The notes under the pieces: model-generated
Database searches by the model: none
Told to the model about the DNA's origin: nothing
The model's input: only the letters and a program-made list of their open reading frames with translations
In this document: positions 17,301 through 24,422 of the stretch, in pieces
Layout: every line of letters begins with the position of its first letter
How positions within the stretch are numbered: position 1 is the stretch's first letter
Position numbers and translations under genes: made by a program
Source of the DNA: Streptomyces mayonensis
GTDB lineage: Bacteria; Actinomycetota; Actinomycetes; Streptomycetales; Streptomycetaceae
Direction: 5' to 3'
Assembly: GCF_018982965.1 (NCBI RefSeq)
Contig: NZ_JACBYP010000053.1
Location: 1 to 51,782, forward strand
DNA: 51,782 nt

Positions 17301-18365
17301 GGCATCCATGTGATACTCACCGCCTCGCGCTCCATGGAGGTCCGCAGCAATCTCAAGGACCACCTGATGAACCGCCTCGAACTGCGGCTCGGCGACACCA
17401 TGGACTCGGAGTTCGACCGCAAGGTCGCGGCGAACGTGCCGACGGGCGTCCCCGGGCGCGGCCAGACCCCGCAGAAGCAGCACTTCATGGCGGCGGTCCC
17501 CCGCATCGACGGGCTGTCCTCCGACACGGATCTCGCCGAGGCCACCCAGGCGCTCGGAACCGAGGTCGCCCGCCACTGGCAGCAGCCGGGTGCGCCCGCG
17601 GTGCGCCTGCTGCCGCGCGAGTTCCCGCTGCACCAGCTTCCCCCCGGCGACCGGTTCCCCCGCCGCGGGGTGTCGTTCGCCCTGGACGAGGACGCCCTCG
17701 AGCCGGTCTTCGTGGACTTCGACACGGACCCGTTCTTCCTGGTCTTCGGCGAGAGCGAGTCCGGCAAGTCCAACCTCCTGAAGGCTCTCATCCGGCGGCT
17801 CGGCGAACGCTACGACGGCAACTCCTGCAAGCTGTTCGTCATCGACAACCGCCGCTCCCTGCTGGGGGTGACACCGCCCTCGCACCTGGCCGAGTACGTG
17901 CCCATGTCGAACCAGATGCAGCACCACATGGACGCCCTGGCCGAGCTGATGCAGCGCCGCACCCCCACCGCCGACGTCACGCCGGAGCAGTTGCGCGACC
18001 GCAGTTGGTGGCAGGGGCCGACGGTGTACATCGTCATCGACGACTACGACCTGGTCGCCACGTCGAGCGGCAATCCGCTGGCGGGCCTGACCGAACTCCT
18101 GCCCTTCGCCCGGGACGTCGGCGTGCGCTTCATCATCGCCCGCTCCACGGCGGGCGCGGGCCGTGCCGGCTACGAGGCGTTCATGCAGCGCATCAAGGAA
18201 CTCGGCGCCCAGGGCGTCGTCCTCAGCGGCGATCCGGCCGAGGGCGACCTGCTGGGCGGGGTGCGCCCGCGGCCGATGCCTCCGGGGCGGGGCGTGTTCG
18301 TCTCCCGCAGACGCGGGAAGCCGTTGGTCCAGGTGGGGCTGGCGGAGGAACAGGACGCACGGTGA
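14391..18365 (+). CDS. eccC: type VII secretion FtsK/SpoIIIE ATPase EccC
   Basis: A 1324-residue motor of the ESX translocon, fused as EccCa-EccCb. Two N-terminal transmembrane helices (about residues 40-85, around GGSVVFFFNPQAQPIMKIMG) precede three FtsK-like ATPase domains. Walker A motifs are GATGSGKSE near residue 475, GGPQSGKST near 832 and GESESGKSN near 1120. The Walker B-like strands are SLVLVIDEFSEL, VFLVIDGWGNF and VYIVIDDYD. The first domain therefore has the full DE, as expected for the active ATPase; the others read DG and DD. The GTG start gives VSHIVVKRPPRALP; upstream codons are open but unlike the family. It ends 143 bp before the convergent esxB gene, across a 14-bp hairpin. 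Confidence 0.96.
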   Translation: MSHIVVKRPPRALPKNVPTEEIRLQSPPELPRGQQEGAWMQLLPMLGMGGSVVFFFNPQAQPIMKIMGMVMIASTIAMGIAMLVRYRRGNQGQMADTRRDYLRYLSQTRRAAHETAKAQRDAQYYLHPSPEQLWALVAEGSRLWERRTGDEDFAQVRVGLGPQALATPLVPPETAPVDELEPLSAGAMHRFIATHSTLEDLPMAVSLRAFYHVTISGEPVTVQGAARALTASLAALHSPEDLVIAVATGRESAPGWEWAKWLPHVQADRDADGAGSRRLMTADPMALEALLGARLEGRPRFHPAGRPVPDQPHLVIVLDGVSLPPTSLLASPEGLQGVTVLEIVPGTLTTGRGDLSLVVQPGRLLLEAAHGAVYEGSPDVLSRESAEALARQLAPLRAGTGGDDDEPLLANLEFTDLLNLGDAASVDPSRTWRPRSQSERLRVPIGVGEDGRPVMLDLKEAAQEGMGPHGLCVGATGSGKSELLRTLVLGLAVTHSSETLNFVLADFKGGATFAGMAQLPHVAAVITNLADDLTLVDRMGDSIRGELNRRQEMLRDAGNYANIHDYEKARAAGAALQPIPSLVLVIDEFSELLTAKPDFIEMFVQIGRIGRSLGVHLLLASQRLEEGRLRGLETYLSYRIGLRTFSAAESRAALGVPDAYELPNVPGSGFLKFGTDEMVRFKAAYVSGMYRTAAQQSMSAGGPLPVDRQPVLFTAAEVPVRYAAVPPQREESPEEVDSALADTVLDVVVRRLEAQGPSAHQVWLPPLDSPPPLDALLPGLAQVAGRGLTQPGYEGAGRLVVPAGIVDKPYEQRRDPLWVDFGGAAGHMQILGGPQSGKSTLLRSLIASFALTHTPHEVQFYGLDFGGGGLSAVAGLPHVGGVASRLDPEKVRRTTAEVYGVMTRREEYFRTSGISSIAEFRARRARGDISVTDQPWGDVFLVIDGWGNFRTDYEGLESVVLDIASRGLGYGIHVILTASRSMEVRSNLKDHLMNRLELRLGDTMDSEFDRKVAANVPTGVPGRGQTPQKQHFMAAVPRIDGLSSDTDLAEATQALGTEVARHWQQPGAPAVRLLPREFPLHQLPPGDRFPRRGVSFALDEDALEPVFVDFDTDPFFLVFGESESGKSNLLKALIRRLGERYDGNSCKLFVIDNRRSLLGVTPPSHLAEYVPMSNQMQHHMDALAELMQRRTPTADVTPEQLRDRSWWQGPTVYIVIDDYDLVATSSGNPLAGLTELLPFARDVGVRFIIARSTAGAGRAGYEAFMQRIKELGAQGVVLSGDPAEGDLLGGVRPRPMPPGRGVFVSRRRGKPLVQVGLAEEQDAR

Positions 18366-18454
18366 AGCCCGCGTCCCCTTCGGCGAACGGTCCGCAGCAC
18401 GTCACGGCGGTACGAACCGCGAGCTGCCCGCCCGGCCCCGGGCCCTGAAACGCC

Positions 18455-18491
18455 ACGAGGGTGGGCGTCTCCCGCGCACGCCCACCCTCGT
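18455..18491. terminator. 14-bp stem bidirectional terminator between eccC and esxB
   Basis: The arms 18455-18468 (ACGAGGGTGGGCGT) and 18478-18491 are exactly complementary over 14 bp with a 9-nt loop. It sits between the convergent ends of eccC and the esxB-like gene. Confidence 0.88.
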
Positions 18492-18508
18492 TGCCGGCCT
18501 TCTTCCGA

Positions 18509-18808
18509 CTACTGCAGGTACCTGGACGCCGCCAGGTCGCCCTCCATGTACGTACCGCCGGACGAGCCCACGACATGGCCAATGCCCATGAGGGCCTGGT
18601 GGATGTCGCTGGCTTCCTTGTCCCAGCGGCGCAGCTTCTCGTCGTAGGTGCCCTGGGCCTTGCCCACCCAGTACTGCTTGCTGCCCTCCACCATCTTGCG
18701 GAGCTGTTGGATGTCCTCGTCGAGCAGCTTCGCCTCGTTGGCGATGTTGGTCGCCGCGACGTCGAGTCCGTCGTACGTCACCTGCAGACCGTCCGCGTTA
18801 CGGCTCAT
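18509..18808 (-). CDS. WXG100 protein, EsxB-like
   Basis: A 99-residue helical-hairpin T7SS substrate. The turn motif is W47-V-G49 (QYWVGKAQ). The C-terminal tail contains Y87-M-E-G-D91, which fits the general secretion signal YxxxD/E that EccC recognises, so this is the signal-bearing, EsxB-like partner. It should pair with the EsxA-like product encoded 115 bp upstream on the same strand. It starts at ATG and probably ends the minus-strand operon, with the 14-bp hairpin just beyond. Confidence 0.9.
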   Translation of the reverse strand: MSRNADGLQVTYDGLDVAATNIANEAKLLDEDIQQLRKMVEGSKQYWVGKAQGTYDEKLRRWDKEASDIHQALMGIGHVVGSSGGTYMEGDLAASRYLQ

Positions 18809-18923
18809 CCCTGCGCACCTCGTTTCCTTCCGACCATTTCATTGCCGGTCATTCCGACCGTGCCCCGTCTCGGTGTTCCGTCTGCGGCTGCGTCCGACCG
18901 GCGGCCGGCCGGACCTTCTCGCC

Positions 18924-19271
18924 TCAGAACGAACTGAACGGCGACGACTGGACCGTGGGAGCACCGTCATTGATGTTGATCTTGTTGACGGCCGCGCGGA
19001 CCTCGTCTTCCTTGCTGTCCTTGATGTTGCGCGTCGCGGTCATCGCCTCGACGACATCACCGAGGATGCGGCCCATGTTCTGCAGCGACGTGTTGATCTC
19101 GTACTGCTTCGTGTCGAACGCCGCCCGTCCGATGCCCTGCCACTGACCCTCGAGGCTGTCGATGACACCCTGCAGGTTGTGCACCCGCTTGCGGATGCTC
19201 TCGAACTTCTCGTACATGTCCTTCTGCAGCTTGACTACCGCTGCGTCTTCGAGCTTCTGGTCGACGGCCAT
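18924..19271 (-). CDS. WXG100 protein, EsxA-like
   Basis: A 115-residue helical-hairpin protein. The turn motif is W44-Q-G46 (EGQWQGIGRAAF). No YxxxD/E sequence is seen near its C terminus (NDGAPTVQSSPFSSF), so it is the EsxA-like partner of the adjacent EsxB-like protein. Family knowledge says such pairs are exported as heterodimers through the EccBCDE channel. It starts at ATG, 56 bp after the mycosin stop. Confidence 0.9.
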   Translation of the reverse strand: MAVDQKLEDAAVVKLQKDMYEKFESIRKRVHNLQGVIDSLEGQWQGIGRAAFDTKQYEINTSLQNMGRILGDVVEAMTATRNIKDSKEDEVRAAVNKININDGAPTVQSSPFSSF

Positions 19272-19327
19272 GATCCGCCCCTGCCCTCCCTGTTACTTCT
19301 CTCCATACGACACCGACGACGCCGGTG

Positions 19328-20614
19328 TCAGTTCGCGCGCCGAGCCCGCAGTACGGCGAAGACGCCTCCGCCGACCACGAGCACGGCTGCGGCGGCCCCC
19401 AGTGCGATCCAGAGGGTGCTGCTGCCGTCGCCCGACGCGTCGGCCGCCACGGCCTTCGCATCGTCCGACCCTGCTGCCGGCTTGTCCTCAGAAGACCCTG
19501 CGGCACCTTGTGACGGGGCTGTTGCACCCGCGGAAGGCTTCGAAGAGGCGGACGCCGGCGGGATCTCCGTCACCAGCTTCTCCCCCTCCTGCGTGTTCTC
19601 CTTCCGGAGCGGGTCGGAGTACGGCTCACCGGCGTCGTAGTCCGGGTCCGCCAGCACCGAGCGGGGGCGGATGGTCCCGTAACCGGCGGTCGCGGTCGGC
19701 TTGTCCTTGGGCCACTTGCGGCCGGCGGTGTCGATCAGCGCCCGCGTGACCTGGTTCGCCGTCCAGTCGGGGTGTGCGGACCAGATGAGGGCGGCCGCGG
19801 CGGAGGTGATGGCGGTGGAGGAACTGGTGCCTGGCACGTCGGGACAGTACTGGTCGAAGTTCGGCTTGCAGTAGCCTGGGATGTTCTCACCCGGTGCCAC
19901 CAAGTCGACGTAATTGCCCGACTGGGCGAAGTCCGAGATATTGCTCTTTTCATCAATGGATGACACACCGATGACATACGGATAGGCAGCTGGGTAGCCG
20001 ATATACCCACTGTCTCGGCCCTCGTTTCCCACGCCCGATACCAACAACTTCCCCTTGGACGCTGCGTACTCCACCGCGTTTTCGAAGTCCGAATCGTAGG
20101 CGGGAGAGGTGAAGGACATACTGATGATGTGCGCGTCACTGTCCGCGGCGGCCTTGATCGCTTCCATCGCAGTAGGGGCTCGCTTCTCTTCCTTGGCGGT
20201 AAGTGAGCTCCCTAGCGCGATGCGGTACGGCACAATCTTGGCATCAGGTGCCAGTCCTCGGATCCCGCCCCCCGCGCCGGTGCCGGCGATCAGCTCCGCC
20301 ATGGTCGTCCCGTGGCCGTCGTAATCCTCCGTGGCTCCGTACGCGACTTGTGCCGGTACTTCATCAGCCAGAACCTGGCCTTGGAGTGAAGGCGTGTTGG
20401 GGTTGACTCCAGTGTCAATCACAGCGACCTTGATGCTCTCCCCCTTACTGGCCTTCCACATCTCCTCGGCCTGCATCGGCCCCAGGTACCACTGCTCCGA
20501 CTGCACATCGGCCGCAGTGGCACCAGGAGCGAAGCTCACGCCAACGGCAATCAGGCCGCTCGCGACGGCGCCCCCTACGCGTACTCGCAGCCCTCGGCGT
20601 GTTGCTGACTTCAT
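19328..20614 (-). CDS. mycP: mycosin, T7SS-associated serine protease (first copy)
   Basis: A 428-residue subtilisin-family (S8) membrane-anchored protease. A signal peptide (about residues 1-35, ending GATAADV) precedes the catalytic domain. The triad is Asp67 in VIDTGV, His101 in DGHGTT and Ser264 in PGTSSS. A long Ser/Ala/Pro-rich linker leads to a C-terminal transmembrane helix (LWIALGAAAAVLVVGGGVFAVL) with a basic end. The product should sit outside the membrane, stabilise the translocon and process substrates. The 5' half of the gene has many AT-ending codons, unlike its 3' part. It lies between the PPE-like gene and esxA. The in-window EccB neighbour is the other mycosin. Confidence 0.94.
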   Translation of the reverse strand: MKSATRRGLRVRVGGAVASGLIAVGVSFAPGATAADVQSEQWYLGPMQAEEMWKASKGESIKVAVIDTGVNPNTPSLQGQVLADEVPAQVAYGATEDYDGHGTTMAELIAGTGAGGGIRGLAPDAKIVPYRIALGSSLTAKEEKRAPTAMEAIKAAADSDAHIISMSFTSPAYDSDFENAVEYAASKGKLLVSGVGNEGRDSGYIGYPAAYPYVIGVSSIDEKSNISDFAQSGNYVDLVAPGENIPGYCKPNFDQYCPDVPGTSSSTAITSAAAALIWSAHPDWTANQVTRALIDTAGRKWPKDKPTATAGYGTIRPRSVLADPDYDAGEPYSDPLRKENTQEGEKLVTEIPPASASSKPSAGATAPSQGAAGSSEDKPAAGSDDAKAVAADASGDGSSTLWIALGAAAAVLVVGGGVFAVLRARRAN

Positions 20615-20638
20615 GATGGGGTGAGTCCTCGCTCGCGC

Positions 20639-22333
20639 TCAGTTGACAACCGGCGGCACATCGCGCCGGGGATTCGTAGGCAGGTGCGTCTCTTCGTCCT
20701 CGACCAGGTAGTCGGGTCGCTCCGCGCCTTCCTCCCTGCGTTCGTCATCCCGGCGCCCACGTCCGCCGGGACCGCGTACGAGCCCCGCACCACCACGGGT
20801 CATGCCGTTCCGTTCGGCGCGGGCGGCAGACCTCGGCCCCGCGGGCACACCAGTGATACCAGGCTTCGTCGTGGAGCGACCCTTGCCCGACTGAGACCCG
20901 GCATCGGCCCCGACGACCGTGCCACGGGGGATCTTCAGACCACCTCGTCCTGGTACTCCTGCAGTACTCGCCGGCCGACCTCCGACCACCCCACCGGTGC
21001 GGCCCGCGCCCGTAACCGGGCCACTCGTCGGCCTCGGTGCCATCGTGGGATTGGGACGCGGTGTACCGCCGCTCACCCCATGCCCCATGGGAGACGGCTT
21101 GGCTCCAGACGTGATCCCCTTGGCCCCGGGCTGCTGCCCGGCAGGCGTCGGACGTCCCACCTGATTGAAGGGGCCCTGGTTGCCCGGACGCCCCGGACCC
21201 GAGGCCCCACCCGAGCCGGGAGGAGTCACACGCCCCTGGGCGGAGAAGGGCGCCTTGGCACGGCCGGGTCCACCATCAGCCCGGCCGGAGCGACCAGGGG
21301 GCACTGGAGCGCCAAAGCCGGATGGGGACGGACCGATCGTCCCCCCGCTTTCAGTCGGAGGCAGTGTGATCGGCGCCGTGTGACCGGCAGTGGGAGCTGT
21401 GGGGAGCTTCGGCGTATCAACACTGTCGATGGTCGTCGCAACGGGCGGGTCAGTGAAGACGGTCTGCCTCATGATCCCTACAGGAGAAGTGACCGTGCCA
21501 CCGGCTTCCTGGGGCCGAGCGGGATCCTCCATGGCCGTGATCGAACGGCCACCTGCGGGGCCTCCAGCCTCGCTTCCGTGAACGCCACCGGGCTGGCGGC
21601 CAGTGGGCACGTCCCTAATGACATCGTTGCTGGGCTTCGGGACCCCCACATCCGGCATAGCCTTGAACGTCGGCGGTTCCAGCCCTGCCAGCACCTCCTC
21701 CGACACAGCGTAGTAGGACGACAACCGGTTCATCTGGTTGATCGCCTCTTGGCGGTTCTTCTCGACACGAACCGCTTCCGCGTACTCGCTGTTGCCCTCG
21801 ACCTGCTTAGGCGTCGGGAGTTGCTCGGGCCGCAGCGCTTTGCTCGTCGGCCTTGTATCACGTTCCGGCATGGCAGTGCGTACGTTCGCCAGACCCACAG
21901 CGGCAGCAGTGATCTGGTCTCCCGCCGCGCCGGCAAAGGCACTGAGGCCGTGCGTACTGGTGACCAGAGAGCGCCCCCACGTTCGGAAGGCTTCCCCCGC
22001 CTCGCCCACCCAACGCACACTCCCGATATGACCGTCCAGTTCCTTGGCTGCGTCCTTGATGGCGTCTCGCGCATCCCACAGCGCTTTGCCGGAGCTCTCC
22101 AGGTCTTCCGGGTTCGTCTTTTCAACGAGGCCGACCATCTCGTTGAGGTCGTGGTGCTCGAAGTTCGTCCGGCCCTGCATGGCAGAACCCAGCGGCGTCG
22201 ATTCGACAGCCGACTGCAGAATCCTGTTGAAGATGCCGAACGAAGGACGGTCTTCCAGGCCTCGAGTGAAGTCCGCAACAGCATTCTGCTGAGAGACTCG
22301 GTCGTAGTCCGCCTCGTGGTGATTGTCGGACAT
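20639..22333 (-). CDS. PPE/EspB-like T7SS substrate, Pro/Gly-rich
   Basis: A 564-residue protein. The N-terminal ~190 residues are helical with a WXG-type turn (R107-W-V-G110), in the style of PPE/EspB-like substrates. The rest is Pro/Gly/Thr-rich and unfolded-looking. The C-terminal tail has DYLVEDEETHLPTNPRRDVP, containing YLVED, a YxxxD/E secretion signal. Tails of this form recur in Streptomyces T7SS-linked proteins, as I recall. The ATG at 22333 follows GGGAG; a TTG two codons earlier overlaps the upstream stop. It lies 2 bp after the 148-residue gene and 24 bp before mycP, in one operon. It is probably secreted or surface-bound. Confidence 0.8.
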   Translation of the reverse strand: MSDNHHEADYDRVSQQNAVADFTRGLEDRPSFGIFNRILQSAVESTPLGSAMQGRTNFEHHDLNEMVGLVEKTNPEDLESSGKALWDARDAIKDAAKELDGHIGSVRWVGEAGEAFRTWGRSLVTSTHGLSAFAGAAGDQITAAAVGLANVRTAMPERDTRPTSKALRPEQLPTPKQVEGNSEYAEAVRVEKNRQEAINQMNRLSSYYAVSEEVLAGLEPPTFKAMPDVGVPKPSNDVIRDVPTGRQPGGVHGSEAGGPAGGRSITAMEDPARPQEAGGTVTSPVGIMRQTVFTDPPVATTIDSVDTPKLPTAPTAGHTAPITLPPTESGGTIGPSPSGFGAPVPPGRSGRADGGPGRAKAPFSAQGRVTPPGSGGASGPGRPGNQGPFNQVGRPTPAGQQPGAKGITSGAKPSPMGHGVSGGTPRPNPTMAPRPTSGPVTGAGRTGGVVGGRPASTAGVPGRGGLKIPRGTVVGADAGSQSGKGRSTTKPGITGVPAGPRSAARAERNGMTRGGAGLVRGPGGRGRRDDERREEGAERPDYLVEDEETHLPTNPRRDVPPVVN

Positions 22334-22335
22334 CT

Positions 22336-22782
22336 TCAAAGGCTCCCGCTGACGGTCGGTTCGGGGCGCCGCTCGTCGCCCTTGGCATCCTCGATCTGCT
22401 GGATCTGCGCCTGAATCTGCGCGAAGCGGCGGCGCTGCTCCTCTTCGAGGTTGTCGAAGCCCACGTGCGCACCCCGGACGGCGATACCGATCGCCTCGAT
22501 CTGAAGGTGCAGTGTCTTCGAGAGGCTGGTGAGCTCTTCATGGACCCGGTTGTACTGCAGGTACAACGCGTGGGCCTCCGGGAAGGCGCCCGTGCTGCCG
22601 CTGTTGAGCGAAGAGGGCTTGATCCTTTGTGCGCCGATGTGCGTCGGATCGCCCGCCGAGCCCTCGAGATTGCGAAGTGCGCTGTCCACCCGCTTCACGA
22701 ACGTCGACAGCGCCTCGCCCGTGACCTCCAGGTTGGCCGCCCTTGCGGCGGACGCCCCTCCCACCATTTCCACCGGAAGCAT
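22336..22782 (-). CDS. small helical ESX-linked protein
   Basis: A 148-residue protein of unknown function, predicted mostly alpha-helical, with a coiled-coil-like second half (EEEQRRRFAQIQAQIQQIED). I chose the ATG giving MLPVEMVGG, because GGGGGAGG lies 7 bp upstream; the frame is open for 11 more codons. There is no WXG motif and no signal peptide. It is first in the operon with the PPE-like protein and its end overlaps that gene's alternative start, so it may be a dimer partner of the PPE-like protein, as PE is of PPE. This last point is inference. Confidence 0.7.
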   Translation of the reverse strand: MLPVEMVGGASAARAANLEVTGEALSTFVKRVDSALRNLEGSAGDPTHIGAQRIKPSSLNSGSTGAFPEAHALYLQYNRVHEELTSLSKTLHLQIEAIGIAVRGAHVGFDNLEEEQRRRFAQIQAQIQQIEDAKGDERRPEPTVSGSL

Positions 22783-23020
22783 GCTGCTACCTCCCCCGCT
22801 TCCCCGTACATCCATCGCCCGAGCCGGACTGGACCGCTCGCGCGCGCAACTGATCGTAGCCGCAAGAGAACGTCACTGTAGTCACCGGGTAGCACGTGGC
22901 CAACCGTCATTTGTGCCAGTCTCGTTGCGGCCGCGCAATGGTTTCCTCGTTCAACCACTACGGCAGCCAGGGCCCAGCGGGCGCCCTAGCAAGCCTGCCC
23001 GATCGCGTCACGGCTCCACC

Positions 23021-23038
23021 ATGAGTACTCGTACTCAT
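23021..23038. promoter_or_regulatory. dyad ATGAGTAC-TC-GTACTCAT
   Basis: Two exactly complementary 8-bp arms are separated by 2 bp, a typical size for a dimeric regulator's operator. It lies about 240 bp upstream of the 148-residue gene and nearly 1 kb before the first cassette. Function is inferred from symmetry only. Confidence 0.35.
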
Positions 23039-23875
23039 ACCTCACGGCATGCCGACGCAGCACACACGCACGGACGGCTTGGGGCGAACGAGAGCACGAA
23101 CAGTCGTCAAGGATTTCAGCTGCAAGAACCAACCTTCTGTTCCCACGCAGCTGCCTTCGTAATGACCGACCCCGGCTGCGATGGGGAGAGCGGGTGTCCC
23201 GGGCAAGACTCCGGAAGGGCACCTCGTCTTCTCGGGCACTGTGGACGGAAACGGGCGAAGCGTTGTCCGAGGCTTCCCGAGCACCCTGGGGCAGCACGCG
23301 AACGCCTTAGCGACATCGTCGACCGCAGAGCAGGTCTACACCCGCAGTGTGCTGAAGGAGCCACGGCTCCCGACGGCCTCAATGAGGGCCGCCAGGGCAA
23401 CCGTGCGTACGGGTACCGGGGTGGAAGGCATGCTCGACCCGTCCCGGGCCGGCCGGGTCGAGTTCGGGGCTGCGGCCGGTGTCCCGGCGGGCGTCACCTT
23501 CCTGCCCGCGATCGCGACCGCGGTAGCAACTTGCTGCGGAACTAGTGGGCCACGACGCTCCGCCGCCTGCTTTGCGCGATATGCGCCTACACCACCACAA
23601 AAGCGGACGGGCCACCACTGCGACGAAATCCGCCGAGCGAAGCGGGACTTGGTCTGCGGATCGTCGTAGGCGCCGACAGCTCTCGCAAGCGGGGGGCCTC
23701 TAGCCACGCCCGCCCGGCTGAGGGAGCAGCGTCACGCATACAGGCTGTCAACGCGTCGAAAAGCGGGTAGGTGCACGCCGGTCTCGTACCGAAAGCAGCC
23801 GACTGCCGCCCTCATCGACCGCACGCGAGTGCGCGCGCGGAAACGGTTGGGCCGTAGTGTTGCGTTCAACCATTG

Positions 23876-23915
23876 TGATCTGATCGATTGGTACGTCCGT
23901 GCAGAACAGATCACG
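23876..23915. promoter_or_regulatory. inverted repeat GTGATCTG / CAGATCAC
   Basis: Exact 8-bp arms, at 23876-23883 and 23908-23915 with a 24-nt spacer, lie 60 bp upstream of the first cassette's start codon. Its position fits an operator or a 5' leader element. The wide spacer makes chance possible. Confidence 0.3.
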
Positions 23916-23975
23916 ACATGACGCGCTCCGGCGATGACCGCAGTGCTGGGCGTACAACGGGGAGGGGGCTCGGGC

Positions 23976-24422
23976 GTGGCCTGGGAGGAATGGGAGCAGC
24001 TGAAGCATGAGGTGGCGGAGCGCCAGTCCACCGGCATGCAGCTGAATCAGCTGCCGGCCGACGGGGGCGGAACCACCCCGGCAGGTGACCTGTCTGTCGA
24101 TCAGCAGGACCTCGCCGCCATCGGCAACACGGCGTTCGACCTGTGGGACTCCCTGGGCAACCACGGCCGTGACGCCTGGTCCAGCAGCCAGTCCGCGGCC
24201 TCCGACCTCAAGAGTCAGGGGTTCAGCCTGGGCGGCGGCCTCCACCACGTCCAGGAGCGCTGGGAAGAACAACTGACGTCGCTGCTCGACGCCTGCGGGC
24301 ACATATCCAATCATCTGGACTTCACCAAGAAGGTCCACCAAGGGGACGAGCACTACATCTCGGGCATGCTGAGCAGCATCTCGACCCTCGACGACGGATT
24401 CAGTGAGGAGGCGGGGCGCTGA
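23976..24422 (+). CDS. cassette 1 gene A: small helical ESX-type partner
   Basis: A 148-residue protein starting at GTG after GGAGGGGG. It begins AWEEWEQLK and carries MQLNQL, SDLKSQGFSLGGGLHHV, ERWEEQLTSLLDACGHISNH and YISGMLSSISTLD. All of these are matched in cassette 2 gene A, so the two are paralogues. It is predicted all-helical, in the size range of WXG100-like proteins but without WXG. Its stop overlaps the gene B start (TGATG), so the two are translationally coupled. I infer a targeting or chaperone partner of gene B. Confidence 0.8.
   Translation: MAWEEWEQLKHEVAERQSTGMQLNQLPADGGGTTPAGDLSVDQQDLAAIGNTAFDLWDSLGNHGRDAWSSSQSAASDLKSQGFSLGGGLHHVQERWEEQLTSLLDACGHISNHLDFTKKVHQGDEHYISGMLSSISTLDDGFSEEAGR

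Larger units (their letters stand above)
22783..23975. other. 1.2-kb intergenic region inside the ESX locus
   Basis: No convincing gene is found. Open frames of up to 162 codons on the plus strand (about 23181-23669) and 123 on the minus (about 23336-23707) lack high third-position GC, good ribosome binding sites and recognisable domains. It separates the minus-strand operon from the plus-strand duplicated cassettes, so it holds both promoters. An 8-bp-arm dyad at 23021-23038 and an inverted repeat at 23876-23915 are the only clear sites. It may also hold decayed sequence. Confidence 0.6.

Noticed and set aside
23181..23669. 162-codon plus-strand frame in the 1.2-kb gap
   Set aside because: No Shine-Dalgarno sequence, weak third-position GC and no recognisable family; reported only as part of a gene-poor region.
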